A stretch of 64,000 nt of DNA from BJGV01 sp003230615. GTDB taxonomy: Bacteria > Pseudomonadota > Gammaproteobacteria > Burkholderiales > Nitrosomonadaceae. The notes under the pieces are model-generated. The model saw only the letters and a program-made list of their open reading frames with translations, was not told the DNA's origin and did no database searches. The position numbers and the translations under genes are program-made. The stretch is taken from NCBI GenBank assembly GCA_963663215.1, contig OY760140.1, forward strand, positions 1,116,001-1,180,000, written 5' to 3'. Below, piece after piece: positions 46,909 to 56,521 of the stretch. Position 1 is the stretch's first letter, and each line of letters starts with the position of its first letter.

Positions 46909-48447
46909 TCACTCAATGCCGCGTCTAGAAAAGTCCTTAAGACGGATACCAAGTAACCATAAAGATGTGAAATAGCTAGTTGCTCCCAGCGCCACCACCC
47001 ATGTTAATCGGATGATACGCTCCATCGAGGAATTCTCCAGCCATAATGTGGTGCTGCCCATGGAGAACCAAAGCACTGTAGCCATCACAACCAGCGCTAC
47101 AAGTACTTTGCTAAAAAAGATCAACCATCCTGGTTGTGGTTGGTAAATTTGATGGCTACGCAGCTTGTAGTAAAGTAGACTAGCGTTGAAACATGCACCT
47201 AGACTAATTGCCAATGCCAATCCTGCATGCTGTAAGGGAACAATGAATGCAAGGATCAGAAGCTGCGTAACAACAAGAGTAATGGCAGCAATTTTTACTG
47301 GGGTTTTGATGTTTTGACGCGCGTAAAACCCAGGCGCTAGTATTTTAATCAAAATCAATCCCAATAAACCGAAACTGTAGGCTACCAATGCATTATGCGT
47401 CATTAACACATCATTAGCAGAGAACTCACCATGGTAAAATAGCGTAGCAATCAGCGGTGTAGAAAGCAACGCCAGTGCAACTGCGGCGGGCAGTGTCATC
47501 ATCACGGTTAGTCGCAAACCCCAGTCAAGTAACCGAGAATATTCTTCGATGTTGTTGCTGGAGTAATAACGAGAAAGGGATGGGAGTAGTATTGTCCCCA
47601 GAGCCACACCCAACAAGGCTGCAGGAAATTCCATTAGTCGATCTGCATAGTAAAGCCACGACACACTACCAGTGATAAGAAAGGAAGCAAATATAGTACT
47701 TATTAGCAAACTAATCTGACCGACAGACACCCCAAATACTGCCGGTCCCATTTGTTTGACTACCCGCCAGGCACCAGTGTCATTAAATTTGAGACGTGGG
47801 CGCGGTAACAACTTTAGGCGCACAAGAAAGGGTAGTTGAAAGGCTAGCTGCAGTATACCACCTATAAAAACCGCCCATGCCAGCGCCAATACTGGTGGAT
47901 CCAAAAGTGGGGCGAGCCACAATGCGCAACCAATGAACGACAGGTTCAAAAACGCAGGACTAAATGCAGGGACAGAAAATTTTCCAAAAGTATTAAGTAT
48001 GCCACCCGCTAGAGAAACCAACGATATAAATAAAATGTAAGGAAATACGATCTGCAGAAGTTCAACCGTTAACGAGAATTTTTGTGGGTTAGCAGAAAAC
48101 CCTGGCGCACTCACATAGACAATGAATGGAGCCGCAATTACACCAACGAGCGTTACTACGAATAGTACAACCACCATCAACGCAGCTACATGATCGATTA
48201 GTTCGCGCGTTTCCTTAAACGTACGATGATTCTTATATTCCGAGAGTATCGGTACGAATGCCTGTGAGAATGCGCCTTCTGCAAACATGCGGCGCAACAA
48301 ATTAGGAATACGAAAAGCGACAAAAAATGCGTCAGTAGCCATGCCCGCACCAAAAATACGAGCAATTAACATGTCACGCACAAACCCTAGTATACGGGAT
48401 ACCAGAGTCATGCTGCTAACCGCAGCGAAAGCTCTAAGCAGATTCAT
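46909..48447 (-). CDS. murJ: Lipid II flippase MurJ (MviN)
   Basis: Moves the peptidoglycan precursor lipid II across the inner membrane. 512 residues with about 14 helices. The N-terminus has MTLVSRILGFVRDMLIARIF and FRIPNLLRRMFAEGAFSQAF, the standard MviN start. Divergent from rpsT, as in most betaproteobacteria. Peptidoglycan synthesis is thus intact, consistent with the recycling genes at 26-28 kb. Confidence 0.95.
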   Translation of the reverse strand: MNLLRAFAAVSSMTLVSRILGFVRDMLIARIFGAGMATDAFFVAFRIPNLLRRMFAEGAFSQAFVPILSEYKNHRTFKETRELIDHVAALMVVVLFVVTLVGVIAAPFIVYVSAPGFSANPQKFSLTVELLQIVFPYILFISLVSLAGGILNTFGKFSVPAFSPAFLNLSFIGCALWLAPLLDPPVLALAWAVFIGGILQLAFQLPFLVRLKLLPRPRLKFNDTGAWRVVKQMGPAVFGVSVGQISLLISTIFASFLITGSVSWLYYADRLMEFPAALLGVALGTILLPSLSRYYSSNNIEEYSRLLDWGLRLTVMMTLPAAVALALLSTPLIATLFYHGEFSANDVLMTHNALVAYSFGLLGLILIKILAPGFYARQNIKTPVKIAAITLVVTQLLILAFIVPLQHAGLALAISLGACFNASLLYYKLRSHQIYQPQPGWLIFFSKVLVALVVMATVLWFSMGSTTLWLENSSMERIIRLTWVVALGATSYFTSLWLLGIRLKDFSRRGIE

Positions 48448-48894
48448 TGAAACGTATGTTACCCTGAATATTGCAACTAGTTTACGTAAGTTACCTGCTT
48501 TGGCCCCTAGCGCTATAAACTAGTTAGCTCAATACGAAAAGGAAATTTAACTGATACCCTTCCTCTTTGGCTGTTTAGAGCGCCCATTTAATATCAAGCA
48601 CAAGTTCTTCTCCGAATTTTTGTAACTAAGAAGCTAAGCTAAAATGGACACTCTTGTATTCTTTAGTGTTCAGCAACCCAAAGACAACTTTAGTCTAACA
48701 ATGATAATCTAGTGCTCGACTAGTGTTTACCCTAGGGTCTGCTTTTGCGTTCCTGATTCAAGTGTAATTAATTTTACAATTAATGCCTTAACCTGAGTAT
48801 AACTTCCACGCTATTACATTTATTCTCCTTGTAATATGTCAAAAAAGACTTATAATAGCTGGCTATTTTACAACCAATGAGTTGGGAACCTCTC
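48448..48894. other. Intergenic region between murJ and rpsT
   Basis: 447 bases with divergent promoters. Apart from the rpsT promoter described separately, I see no gene or RNA. Confidence 0.5.
48829..48856 (+). promoter_or_regulatory. Probable sigma-70 promoter of rpsT
   Basis: -35 TTGTAA at 48829-48834, a 16-base spacer and a perfect -10 TATAAT at 48851-48856. Transcription would begin near 48863, giving a leader of about 32 bases before the rpsT ATG. Confidence 0.6.
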
Positions 48895-49158
48895 ATGGCT
48901 AATAGTGCACAAACGAGAAAACGCGCAAGACAGAATGTGAAGCAAGGTGTTCACAATCATAGTCTCCGTTCCAAACTTCGCACAGCGATTAAACATGTAA
49001 TCAAGGCCGTCAAAGTTGGTGACAAGAATGCTGCACAGGCTGCGTTCAAGATATCCTGCTCTACAGTAGATTCGATTGCCGACAAGAAGATTATCCACAA
49101 GAATAAGGCTGCTCGCCACAAGAGCCGCCTATCTGCAGCTATCAAAGCGATGGCCTGA
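48895..49158 (+). CDS. rpsT: 30S ribosomal protein S20
   Basis: Binds 16S rRNA in the small subunit. 87 residues from the ATG at 48895, giving the usual ANSAQTRKRARQ start; a frame opening at 48877 is longer by six codons but not conserved. Lys/Arg-rich helices follow (KAARHKSRLSAAIKAM at the end). Divergent from murJ. Confidence 0.97.
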   Translation: MANSAQTRKRARQNVKQGVHNHSLRSKLRTAIKHVIKAVKVGDKNAAQAAFKISCSTVDSIADKKIIHKNKAARHKSRLSAAIKAMA

Positions 49159-49562
49159 TAAAAGTAACCTCGCCAAAAGAACTCAATTGCTCCTGAGCTT
49201 TATGTACCTCAGTGACGGCTTCTTGCCCCGACCTATCCTTATGCCACCACGCTGCTATGCAGAAACAACACTATTATGATTTACCATAGAGTTTCTAGCT
49301 AAGCAAAACCAGCCAAAACAAGATTCTCAAGGAAACTAGTTATCTGATAAGCGTGATGTGCTCATATATACGGATGAACTGCATACTAATATTTACCTTA
49401 CTTACCTATTTTACTTGAGGCCACTTACTACCCCTGACGAAAAAGGCTTGAAAAATCTGATTAAATGGGTAAAGATGAATAACGGCGCTACTAGTAAATT
49501 CACTGCGTACGGCGGCTCCTGCCGCCGTGTTACATTCTGCCACTAGAAAACTGAATTGCCCA
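49159..49562. other. Intergenic region upstream of argD
   Basis: 404 bases with no recognised gene. The argD frame is open from 49527, but the conserved protein starts at 49563. A strong hairpin is described separately. Confidence 0.5.
49509..49528. terminator. GC-rich hairpin upstream of argD
   Basis: ACGGCGGC, loop TCCT, GCCGCCGT: a perfect 8-bp stem with a 4-base loop, ending 34 bases before the argD start. No T-run follows, so it may be an attenuator-like or mRNA-protecting hairpin rather than a terminator. Confidence 0.5.
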
Positions 49563-50726
49563 ATGGAAAATCTGATGAACACCTATATGCGGTTACCTGT
49601 AACCTTTGTCAAAGGTAAGGGAGTATGGCTATGGGACGACCAAGGCAAACGATATCTTGACGCTCTCGCCGGTATTGCTGTATGCAGCCTAGGGCATTGC
49701 CACCCTAAACTTGTAAAGGCAATTTCTGAGCAAGCTGGAATGTTGATTCACACTTCTAATCTGTATCGTATAGACAAACAAGAAAAACTAGCCCATAAAC
49801 TCTCTTTGTTGTCTGGCATGAATAAAGCCTTCTTTTGCAACTCAGGTGCAGAAGCTAACGAAGCTGCGATTAAATTAGCAAGGCTATATGGCCACAACAA
49901 GGGTATAGATTTTCCTACAATCATTGTAATGGAGAAATCCTTTCACGGCCGCACCATGGCGACTCTGACCGCAAGTGGTAGTCGCAAAGTTCAAGCCGGT
50001 TTTGAGCCACTCATTACCGGGTTTGCCCGAGTACCTTTCAATGATCTTGAAGCGATAACACAAGTGGCAGTACATAACAAAAATATTGTCGCAATACTAG
50101 TTGAGCCATATCAAGGTGAGGGGGGTATCAATGTACCTCAGGTGAACTATTTAAAAGGATTGCGTCAGATATGTGACAAGAATGGTTGGCTGCTAATGCT
50201 AGACGAGGTTCAATGTGGCGTTGGTCGCAGTGGCAAATGGTTTGCCTTCCAACATAGCGGTATAGTTCCAGATGTGATAACGCTAGCTAAAGGACTTGGT
50301 TCAGGTGTCCCTATTGGTGCTTGTCTTGCCGGAAACATAGCAGGGGAGGTATTCAAGCCAGGCAATCACGCCTCTACTTTCGGTGGTAATCCGTTAGCCT
50401 GTACTGCAGCTATCACTACTCTGAATGTAATTGAGGAAGAAGATCTAATGAGTAACGCAATGGAGCAAGGTGATTTCATGCGTAAAACTTTCCAGACACA
50501 ATTGGAAGATGTGGAGGATGTCATGGAAATACGTGGGCAGGGATTGATGATTGGTATAGAGCTTTCTAAGCCTTGTGGGGATCTAGTAAAGGATGCTTTA
50601 AAGAAAAAGCTCCTAATTAACGTGACTTTGGATAAAGTGATACGTCTACTACCATCATTAGTACTTAAACGAAGCGAAGCAGAACAAATGGTAAACACCG
50701 TGTCCACTTTAATAAGAGAATTTTAG
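49563..50726 (+). CDS. argD: Acetylornithine aminotransferase
   Basis: PLP enzyme of arginine synthesis that converts N-acetylglutamate semialdehyde to N-acetylornithine. 387 residues from the ATG at 49563 (ATG at 49575 is an alternative). The cofactor-binding stretch is FFCNSGAEANEAAIKLAR, the PLP Lys is in ITLAKGLGSGVPIGA and the Asp in LMLDEVQCGVGRSG. First of argD-argF-argG, 62 bp before argF. Confidence 0.95.
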   Translation: MENLMNTYMRLPVTFVKGKGVWLWDDQGKRYLDALAGIAVCSLGHCHPKLVKAISEQAGMLIHTSNLYRIDKQEKLAHKLSLLSGMNKAFFCNSGAEANEAAIKLARLYGHNKGIDFPTIIVMEKSFHGRTMATLTASGSRKVQAGFEPLITGFARVPFNDLEAITQVAVHNKNIVAILVEPYQGEGGINVPQVNYLKGLRQICDKNGWLLMLDEVQCGVGRSGKWFAFQHSGIVPDVITLAKGLGSGVPIGACLAGNIAGEVFKPGNHASTFGGNPLACTAAITTLNVIEEEDLMSNAMEQGDFMRKTFQTQLEDVEDVMEIRGQGLMIGIELSKPCGDLVKDALKKKLLINVTLDKVIRLLPSLVLKRSEAEQMVNTVSTLIREF

Positions 50727-50788
50727 GGGCATTGCAAATCACTTGAAAAGAAAAAGTAGACTTCGCTGATTAATGGCTTACAAATATT

Positions 50789-51748
50789 ATGCAACTTAAA
50801 CATTTTTTACAATTCAATGATTTTGCCCATGAAGAGTTCGAATACCTTTACGAGCGCACACGCTGGATTAAGAGTGAATTTAAGCAATATCAACGTTATT
50901 GGCCACTAGAGGACCGTACCCTTGCAATGATCTTTGATAAGCATTCAACTCGCACAAGATTATCATTCGAGGCTGGAATGCACCAGTTAGGTGGAGAAGC
51001 AATTTACCTATCAACCCGAGACACTCAGCTTGGACGAGGTGAACCAGTAGAAGATGCGGCACGGGTGATCTCGCGCATGGTAGATATAGTCATGATTCGA
51101 ACTTACGAACATGACATAATTGAGCGCTTTGCCACACATTCAAGGGTGCCAGTAATCAATGGATTAACAGATGAATATCATCCCTGCCAGATCATGGGTG
51201 ATATTTTTACTTTCATTGAACAACGTGGAAGCATCTCAGGTAAGACAGTGGCATGGATTGGCGATTCAAATAATGTATGTAACACTTGGTTGCAAGCAGC
51301 AGAGGTATTTAACTTCAATGTTCACGTTTCTACTCCACCTGGATACGAAATTGAGCCAGAACAAGCTGGACTTTATGGCACCAGCCATTACGAGGAATTT
51401 TCCGATCCACATGATGCAGTGAAAAATGCCGATCTTGTTACCACTGATGTATGGACCAGCATGGGATTTGAGGCCGAGACTGAGGAACGAAGGAAAGATT
51501 TTGCTGATTTTCTCGTAGATGCAAAGATGATGTCGTGTGCAAAGAAGAAAGCACTGTTTATGCACTGCTTGCCTGCTCATCGTGGTGAAGAAGTAGCTTC
51601 GGATATTATTGATGGGCCACAATCGATCGTGTGGGATGAAGCAGAGAACCGATTACACACTCAAAAGGCACTGATGGAATATTTATTATTAGGGGAAATT
51701 AATCCGAACAGTTCCTTGCAGGAGATACAAGAAAAAAATAAACGCTAG
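50789..51748 (+). CDS. argF: Ornithine carbamoyltransferase
   Basis: Makes citrulline from ornithine and carbamoyl phosphate. 319 residues. Carbamoyl phosphate binding is by STRTR (about residues 52-56), and the second site is HCLPAHRGEEV; DEYHPCQIMGD is the middle motif. Seven bases separate it from argG, so the genes form one operon. Confidence 0.95.
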   Translation: MQLKHFLQFNDFAHEEFEYLYERTRWIKSEFKQYQRYWPLEDRTLAMIFDKHSTRTRLSFEAGMHQLGGEAIYLSTRDTQLGRGEPVEDAARVISRMVDIVMIRTYEHDIIERFATHSRVPVINGLTDEYHPCQIMGDIFTFIEQRGSISGKTVAWIGDSNNVCNTWLQAAEVFNFNVHVSTPPGYEIEPEQAGLYGTSHYEEFSDPHDAVKNADLVTTDVWTSMGFEAETEERRKDFADFLVDAKMMSCAKKKALFMHCLPAHRGEEVASDIIDGPQSIVWDEAENRLHTQKALMEYLLLGEINPNSSLQEIQEKNKR

Positions 51749-51755
51749 TAAAAAT

Positions 51756-52997
51756 ATGAGAAAAATTAAGAAAGTTCACCTGTCCAAAATTAACAAAATT
51801 GTCTTAGCCTTTTCTGGAGGGCTCGACACATCAGTGATTCTAAAATGGTTGCAGGACACTTACCAGTGCGAAATTGTTACTTTCACTGCTGACATTGGCC
51901 AGGGCGAAGAAGTCGAGCCAGCGCGCACCAAGGCAAAACAACTTGGTATAAAGGAAATATTTGTTGAAGACCTGCGCGAAGAATTTGTACGTGATTTTGT
52001 TTTTCCGATGTTTCGTGCCAACACCATTTATGAAGGCGAATACCTACTTGGCACCAGTATTGCCAGGCCACTAATCGCAAAACGACAAATTGAAATTGCA
52101 AGAAAAACAAAATCTGATGCAGTTTCGCACGGAGCAACCGGAAAAGGTAATGATCAGGTGCGCTTTGAACTCGGTTATTATGCTCTCCAACCTGACATTC
52201 TTGTAATTGCCCCATGGCGTGAGTGGGATCTCACATCTCGGGAAAAACTTATGCAATATGCCAAACAAAATAACATCCCGATAGAAATGAAAAAGAAAAG
52301 TGGCTCACCATACAGCATGGATGCCAATCTATTACATATCTCCTACGAAGGTCGCATACTAGAAAACCCTGCGCTGGAGCCAAAAGAATCTATGTGGCGC
52401 TGGAGCGTATCTCCTGAGAAGGCGCCCAATGAGGCAGAATACGTAGACATTGAATTTAGCCAAGGCAATATCATCACATTAAACGGCAAAAACCTCTCGC
52501 CTGCAAATATACTCACCACTCTTAATCGACTAGGTGGCAAGCATGGCATAGGACGCCTTGATTTAGTTGAGAATCGTTATGTAGGCATGAAATCACGCGG
52601 TTGTTACGAGACCCCTGGTGGCACCATCATGTTGCGTGCCCATCGTGCGATTGAATCTATTACCCTTGACCGAGAAGTTGCTCATTTAAAAGACGAATTA
52701 ATGCCCCGTTATGCTGCATTGATTTACAATGGTTATTGGTGGAGCCCTGAACGCAAAATGTTACAAACTATGATTGACGCTTCACAGACCCATGCAAATG
52801 GATGGGTTAGGTTAAAGCTCTACAAAGGTAACGTGATTGTGGTTGGGCGAGACTCTAAAACAGATTCGTTATTTGATCCTAACATTGCTACTTTTGAGGA
52901 AGATGAAGGTGCCTACAATCAAGCGGATGCTGAGGGGTTTATTAAGCTAAATGCTATGCGGATGCGCATAGCATCAAAGTTGAGGAACATTAATTAA
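51756..52997 (+). CDS. argG: Argininosuccinate synthase
   Basis: Joins citrulline and aspartate with ATP in arginine synthesis. 413 residues. The ATP-binding P-loop motif is LAFSGGLDTSVILKWL at residues 17-32, and SHGATGKGNDQVRFE and DLTSREKL are family stretches. The first about 12 residues extend beyond the usual start; the ATG at 51756 has no other close competitor. Confidence 0.96.
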   Translation: MRKIKKVHLSKINKIVLAFSGGLDTSVILKWLQDTYQCEIVTFTADIGQGEEVEPARTKAKQLGIKEIFVEDLREEFVRDFVFPMFRANTIYEGEYLLGTSIARPLIAKRQIEIARKTKSDAVSHGATGKGNDQVRFELGYYALQPDILVIAPWREWDLTSREKLMQYAKQNNIPIEMKKKSGSPYSMDANLLHISYEGRILENPALEPKESMWRWSVSPEKAPNEAEYVDIEFSQGNIITLNGKNLSPANILTTLNRLGGKHGIGRLDLVENRYVGMKSRGCYETPGGTIMLRAHRAIESITLDREVAHLKDELMPRYAALIYNGYWWSPERKMLQTMIDASQTHANGWVRLKLYKGNVIVVGRDSKTDSLFDPNIATFEEDEGAYNQADAEGFIKLNAMRMRIASKLRNIN

Positions 52998-53121
52998 TTT
53001 TGAAGTTTTCCTTCTCTTTATTTGAGGGAATAGAGTTGTGACGTAATTCACAAATAAACTAATTGCTTAAAATGTATTATGCATTCTTGATGCCAAGCAA
53101 TTTATGTTAATGGGGGGTGCC

Positions 53122-53607
53122 ATGCCGTCATTTGATATAGTTTCAGAAGTTGACAAGCAAGAAGTTAGAAATGCTATTGATCAGGTGAATAAGGAAGTCA
53201 GCACCCGCTTTGATTTCAAGGGATCTGAAGCACGGGTGGAGCAGGAGAATTACCATCTTACTATTTATGCAGATGATGAATTTAAGCTTGGGCAGATATT
53301 AAATATTCTTATGGGCAAGTCCGCTAAGCGTGGCATTGACGTACGTTGCATGGATAAAGGCGGAGTAGAAAAAATTACCGGGAACAAAGTTAAACAGAAG
53401 ATTACGATGAAAATTGGGGTAGAGGCTGATCTTGCAAGAAAAATTGTCAGGCTCATCAAGGATAGCAAACTTAAAGTTCAAGCAAGTATACAGGGAGATA
53501 CGGTGCGGATCTCAGGCACAAAGCGGGATATTCTACAGGAAACAATAACATTGATTAAGAAATCTGTTACTGACTTCCCGCTACAATTTCAGAATTTTCG
53601 AGATTAA
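53122..53607 (+). CDS. YajQ-family nucleotide-binding protein
   Basis: 161 residues from the ATG at 53122, preceded by GGGGGG; the frame opens earlier, but the conserved start is PSFDIVSEVDKQEVRNAID. The family is an RNA-recognition-like fold, and some members bind cyclic di-GMP and act in regulation; this protein's role here is unknown. TRFDFKGSEARVE is a further family stretch. Monocistronic, after argG. Confidence 0.93.
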   Translation: MPSFDIVSEVDKQEVRNAIDQVNKEVSTRFDFKGSEARVEQENYHLTIYADDEFKLGQILNILMGKSAKRGIDVRCMDKGGVEKITGNKVKQKITMKIGVEADLARKIVRLIKDSKLKVQASIQGDTVRISGTKRDILQETITLIKKSVTDFPLQFQNFRD

Positions 53608-53677
53608 ATACTGTATTATTCAAATTGGGTAAGGCTAATTAAACCATGCCAAACCAGTCTAAAAAATGGAATCAGAG

Positions 53678-55117
53678 TCAATATATTTGATTATGGATAA
53701 TCAAATTTGGCTCAATGTTACTGGAAACTGAAGAATCCCGCGAGTAAGGACGCTCATGTTTCAATAAAATATTGTAATATGTTCGGACGGACTCCGTTAG
53801 AAACACTGCTTCTCCACCTCTTGCGTAGCCATGCTTTAGCTTCTCAAAATACTTACTATTGCTTAATAACGGTAGTGATCTTTTTAGGTCTACCCATAAA
53901 TCCGGGCTCAATTTCATCCGTTGTGCCAAGATACGCGCGTCTTCTATGTGTCCATAACCTTGGTTATAAGCTGCCAAAGCGATCCATGTACGATCAGGCT
54001 CATCAATACGCGCTGGCAGCATATCTTTTAAAATCAGCAAATAACGCGCCCCGGCCAAAATGCTTTGCCGTGCGTCAAGGCGATCAGTCACTTTCATCCG
54101 GTCTGCAGTGTCTTCAGTTAGCATCATAATGCCTCGTACATTGGTAGGTGAAGTTGCCATCCGATCCCAATGAGACTCCTGATATGCTAAAGCAGCAATC
54201 AAACGCCAGTCTATTTTCGTTATTTCCTCGGCTTGGTAAAAATAATTACGTAAATCTGGCGGTATCGTACGTATTTTTTCTAGAAATTTATTTCTATCTT
54301 CTTTCCCCAACCACCGAATATGTCCGTAATATTTGTCAAGCAAGCGATTCAATGTGCCATCTCGCTCGATTCGCTTAAAGAACTCCTGTACTTTTTTCTG
54401 TAGTTCTGGATCCACATATGATGAAAATGCCCACGCCTTACCATTTTCTTTTCCTAGGTTTATGGCAACGTCTAAATTTGTATAGAGATTTTCTGCAAAA
54501 CTTATATTGGTTGAATCAGTTACTACATGGTCAATCTTACCCTCTGCTAACCTTGCCAATAGACTCTCAGTTGACATATCCGTTTCAGTCCATCTCAAAT
54601 CAGGAATCTCTAATTTAGCTTCATTTAGCCGTTCGGCATGCACTGATTCTCTTACAATCTCAATATTCTTTCCGATCATATCCTCGATATTTCTTGGCTT
54701 AGGATTATCTGTATTGTAAGCTACTTGTGGTTGCGTACGTTGATAGATTGGGTCAAAATGAATTCGCGACTGGTTCTTGGTAGTAACACTTATACCAGCT
54801 GCTAGATGTCCCTGGTGCCTCTCAAGAGCTGACAACATCTCTTCCATGTTTTCTACCACAATAAACCTTACTTTCTTTTCTAGTTCTGTAGCAAATTCTG
54901 ACGCAAGGTCAAACTCTAATCCAACATACCTACCGCTTATGTTTTTATGATATGTATCATGATTATTAACGGTAATGACTATCAGTTCATCAGTTTTCTC
55001 GAGTAATGGCACTGATTCCTCAAAAGAGTCACAAGCAGAAATCAAAAAACCACAAATAAAAAATGAAAAAATTGAGAAAAAATACGCACTGAAGATATAT
55101 GTATGATATTGAATCAT
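53678..55117 (-). CDS. mltF: Membrane-bound lytic murein transglycosylase F
   Basis: Cleaves peptidoglycan to anhydro-muropeptides, in the periplasm. 479 residues: signal peptide or lipobox LISAC (Cys about residue 29), then an extracellular solute-binding-type domain (about 45-280), then a lysozyme-like domain with the catalytic Glu in ALAYQESHWD and the family segment NVRGIMMLTEDTADRM, ending with AAYNQGYGHIEDAR. The Cys after LISA may make it a lipoprotein. Its products can enter the AmgK/MurU recycling path. Divergent from the tRNA-Ser gene. Confidence 0.93.
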   Translation of the reverse strand: MIQYHTYIFSAYFFSIFSFFICGFLISACDSFEESVPLLEKTDELIVITVNNHDTYHKNISGRYVGLEFDLASEFATELEKKVRFIVVENMEEMLSALERHQGHLAAGISVTTKNQSRIHFDPIYQRTQPQVAYNTDNPKPRNIEDMIGKNIEIVRESVHAERLNEAKLEIPDLRWTETDMSTESLLARLAEGKIDHVVTDSTNISFAENLYTNLDVAINLGKENGKAWAFSSYVDPELQKKVQEFFKRIERDGTLNRLLDKYYGHIRWLGKEDRNKFLEKIRTIPPDLRNYFYQAEEITKIDWRLIAALAYQESHWDRMATSPTNVRGIMMLTEDTADRMKVTDRLDARQSILAGARYLLILKDMLPARIDEPDRTWIALAAYNQGYGHIEDARILAQRMKLSPDLWVDLKRSLPLLSNSKYFEKLKHGYARGGEAVFLTESVRTYYNILLKHERPYSRDSSVSSNIEPNLIIHNQIY

Positions 55118-55182
55118 TCTGCCACGTTTTCTTCATGACCAAAGCTAAAATTAGCTGGTAGACTAATTGCCTTGGTTAATAT

Positions 55183-55275
55183 GGAGAGGTACCGAAGTGG
55201 CCATAACGGCGCTGACTCGAAATCAGATGGTCAGGGTAACCTGGCACGTGGGTTCGAATCCCACCCTCTCCGCCA
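55183..55275 (+). tRNA. tRNA-Ser (anticodon CGA)
   Basis: Acceptor arm GGAGAGG pairs with CCTCTCC, followed by discriminator G and an encoded CCA end at 55273-55275. The anticodon loop CTCGAAA places CGA at 55218-55220, reading UCG. A long variable arm of the class II type and the T-loop GTTCGAATC are present. 93 bases including CCA. The only tRNA I see in this window. Confidence 0.96.
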
Positions 55276-55352
55276 AGTTTTGGATGGAATAGGTTTGACT
55301 GTACCTAACTCTTGACAAATACGGGCTAGTAAAAATCTAACCAGAGACAACT

Positions 55353-55766
55353 ATGACCAAGAAAACTATATTCTTTGTATTTCTCGCACTTATTTCTTTC
55401 TGGCCAGTTTCTGGTTCAACTCAACAGTTACGACTGCAATATAGTGGTGATGGCTGGCGTCTTGTCCGGTCTGTCCAGCTTGGAAAAACCGAGAAATACA
55501 TTCATATGGTCTTGATTGACTTGAATCGAGACACTGACATAGCTGTTTATGGGTCTGCGATTAATAAAATTTGTAGATCTGAACCCGATTTCTGCAGGGT
55601 AAGATTTTGGAACGAAGAACGCTATGTTCCTAAGTCAATTTCTTTCACCAAAAACCAGTATAAAACACTAAGAGCAGAATATACTTTTAACCGTGCAGGA
55701 GATCTGCAGGAAATGCGGTATTCCTGCACAGTTTTACCTTACAAAGGTCAATGTTTCACAAACTAA
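55353..55766 (+). CDS. Exported protein of unknown function
   Basis: 137 residues. A signal peptide of about 22 residues (KKTIFFVFLALISFWPVSG) is followed by a mostly beta-like domain with four Cys (about residues 71, 78, 127 and 136), which may form disulfides. Not recognised as a named family. It stands between the tRNA-Ser gene and the end of the hao cluster, convergent with cycB. Confidence 0.75.
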   Translation: MTKKTIFFVFLALISFWPVSGSTQQLRLQYSGDGWRLVRSVQLGKTEKYIHMVLIDLNRDTDIAVYGSAINKICRSEPDFCRVRFWNEERYVPKSISFTKNQYKTLRAEYTFNRAGDLQEMRYSCTVLPYKGQCFTN

Positions 55767-55879
55767 AAATCCACAAATCGTAAATCAATTACGTGCCGAC
55801 CCAACTGTGGTGATGCCACGAGAATATCGTTATTTAGATAAACCTTCCTAATACCTAAGAATTTAGATTACGCCTTGTC

Positions 55880-56521
55880 CTATTCTTCCTCTTCTTCCTC
55901 CTCCTCTTCTTCTTCTTCTTCTTCGTCTTCGTCGTCTTCGTCGTCTTCATCCAACCTCACAACCATTTCACCCCGTGCCTTACTGGCATTGAGATCAGTT
56001 TCTTCGACTTCCTCGTGCACCAGGTTCTGATGGCAATCGATACAGGTCGCACCTTCCGTTTCCATCTTTTTATGTGCAGCTTTGGCATCCGCACCCGGTG
56101 GTTGCGGATTTCTATGGCATTCTCGACAAGTAATACTGTCCCATCCTTTTAAATTCATACGCGCATCGTGCGCCATTATCAGCCGACGCTCATTGAATTT
56201 CTCAACAGTAGAGTAGTCTTCAGTAAACTCCATGTACAGTTCCCTTGCACCATCGACGATGTGTGTTTCTATCGCTAAATGGAGATTCCCAAGACCCTGG
56301 GGAATATGACAGTGCTTACACTCTGGATTAGAGCCCAACGCACCATAATGGGAGGATTCCTTTAGTTCCTTTGCCGGGTAGGACATGGAATGACAACTGG
56401 TGCAAAATTCAGTAGTGGAAAGGGCAGCTTCGCCAGCTAATACCACGGTAACCATGATAATACCAAGCACTGTGCCAATAAGCAGACTACCTAAAGCGAT
56501 ACCTGTACCTGGCCTTCCCAT
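55880..56521 (-). CDS. cycB: Cytochrome cM552, NapC/NirT-type quinone reductase, with acidic tail
   Basis: Accepts electrons from hydroxylamine oxidation and passes them to the quinone pool. 213 residues: one N-terminal membrane helix (about 8-30), then four haem sites CTSCH, CKHCH, CRECH and CIDCH. The C-terminus is odd: 23 acidic residues in a row (nine mixed Asp/Glu, then 14 Glu), encoded by a GAA/GAG/GAC repeat at 55883-55951. The start shares one base with the cycA stop. Last gene of the haoA-haoB-cycA-cycB cluster; the acidic tail could dock a basic cytochrome such as the Lys-rich c554, but this is inference. Confidence 0.95.
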   Translation of the reverse strand: MGRPGTGIALGSLLIGTVLGIIMVTVVLAGEAALSTTEFCTSCHSMSYPAKELKESSHYGALGSNPECKHCHIPQGLGNLHLAIETHIVDGARELYMEFTEDYSTVEKFNERRLIMAHDARMNLKGWDSITCRECHRNPQPPGADAKAAHKKMETEGATCIDCHQNLVHEEVEETDLNASKARGEMVVRLDEDDEDDEDEEEEEEEEEEEEEE

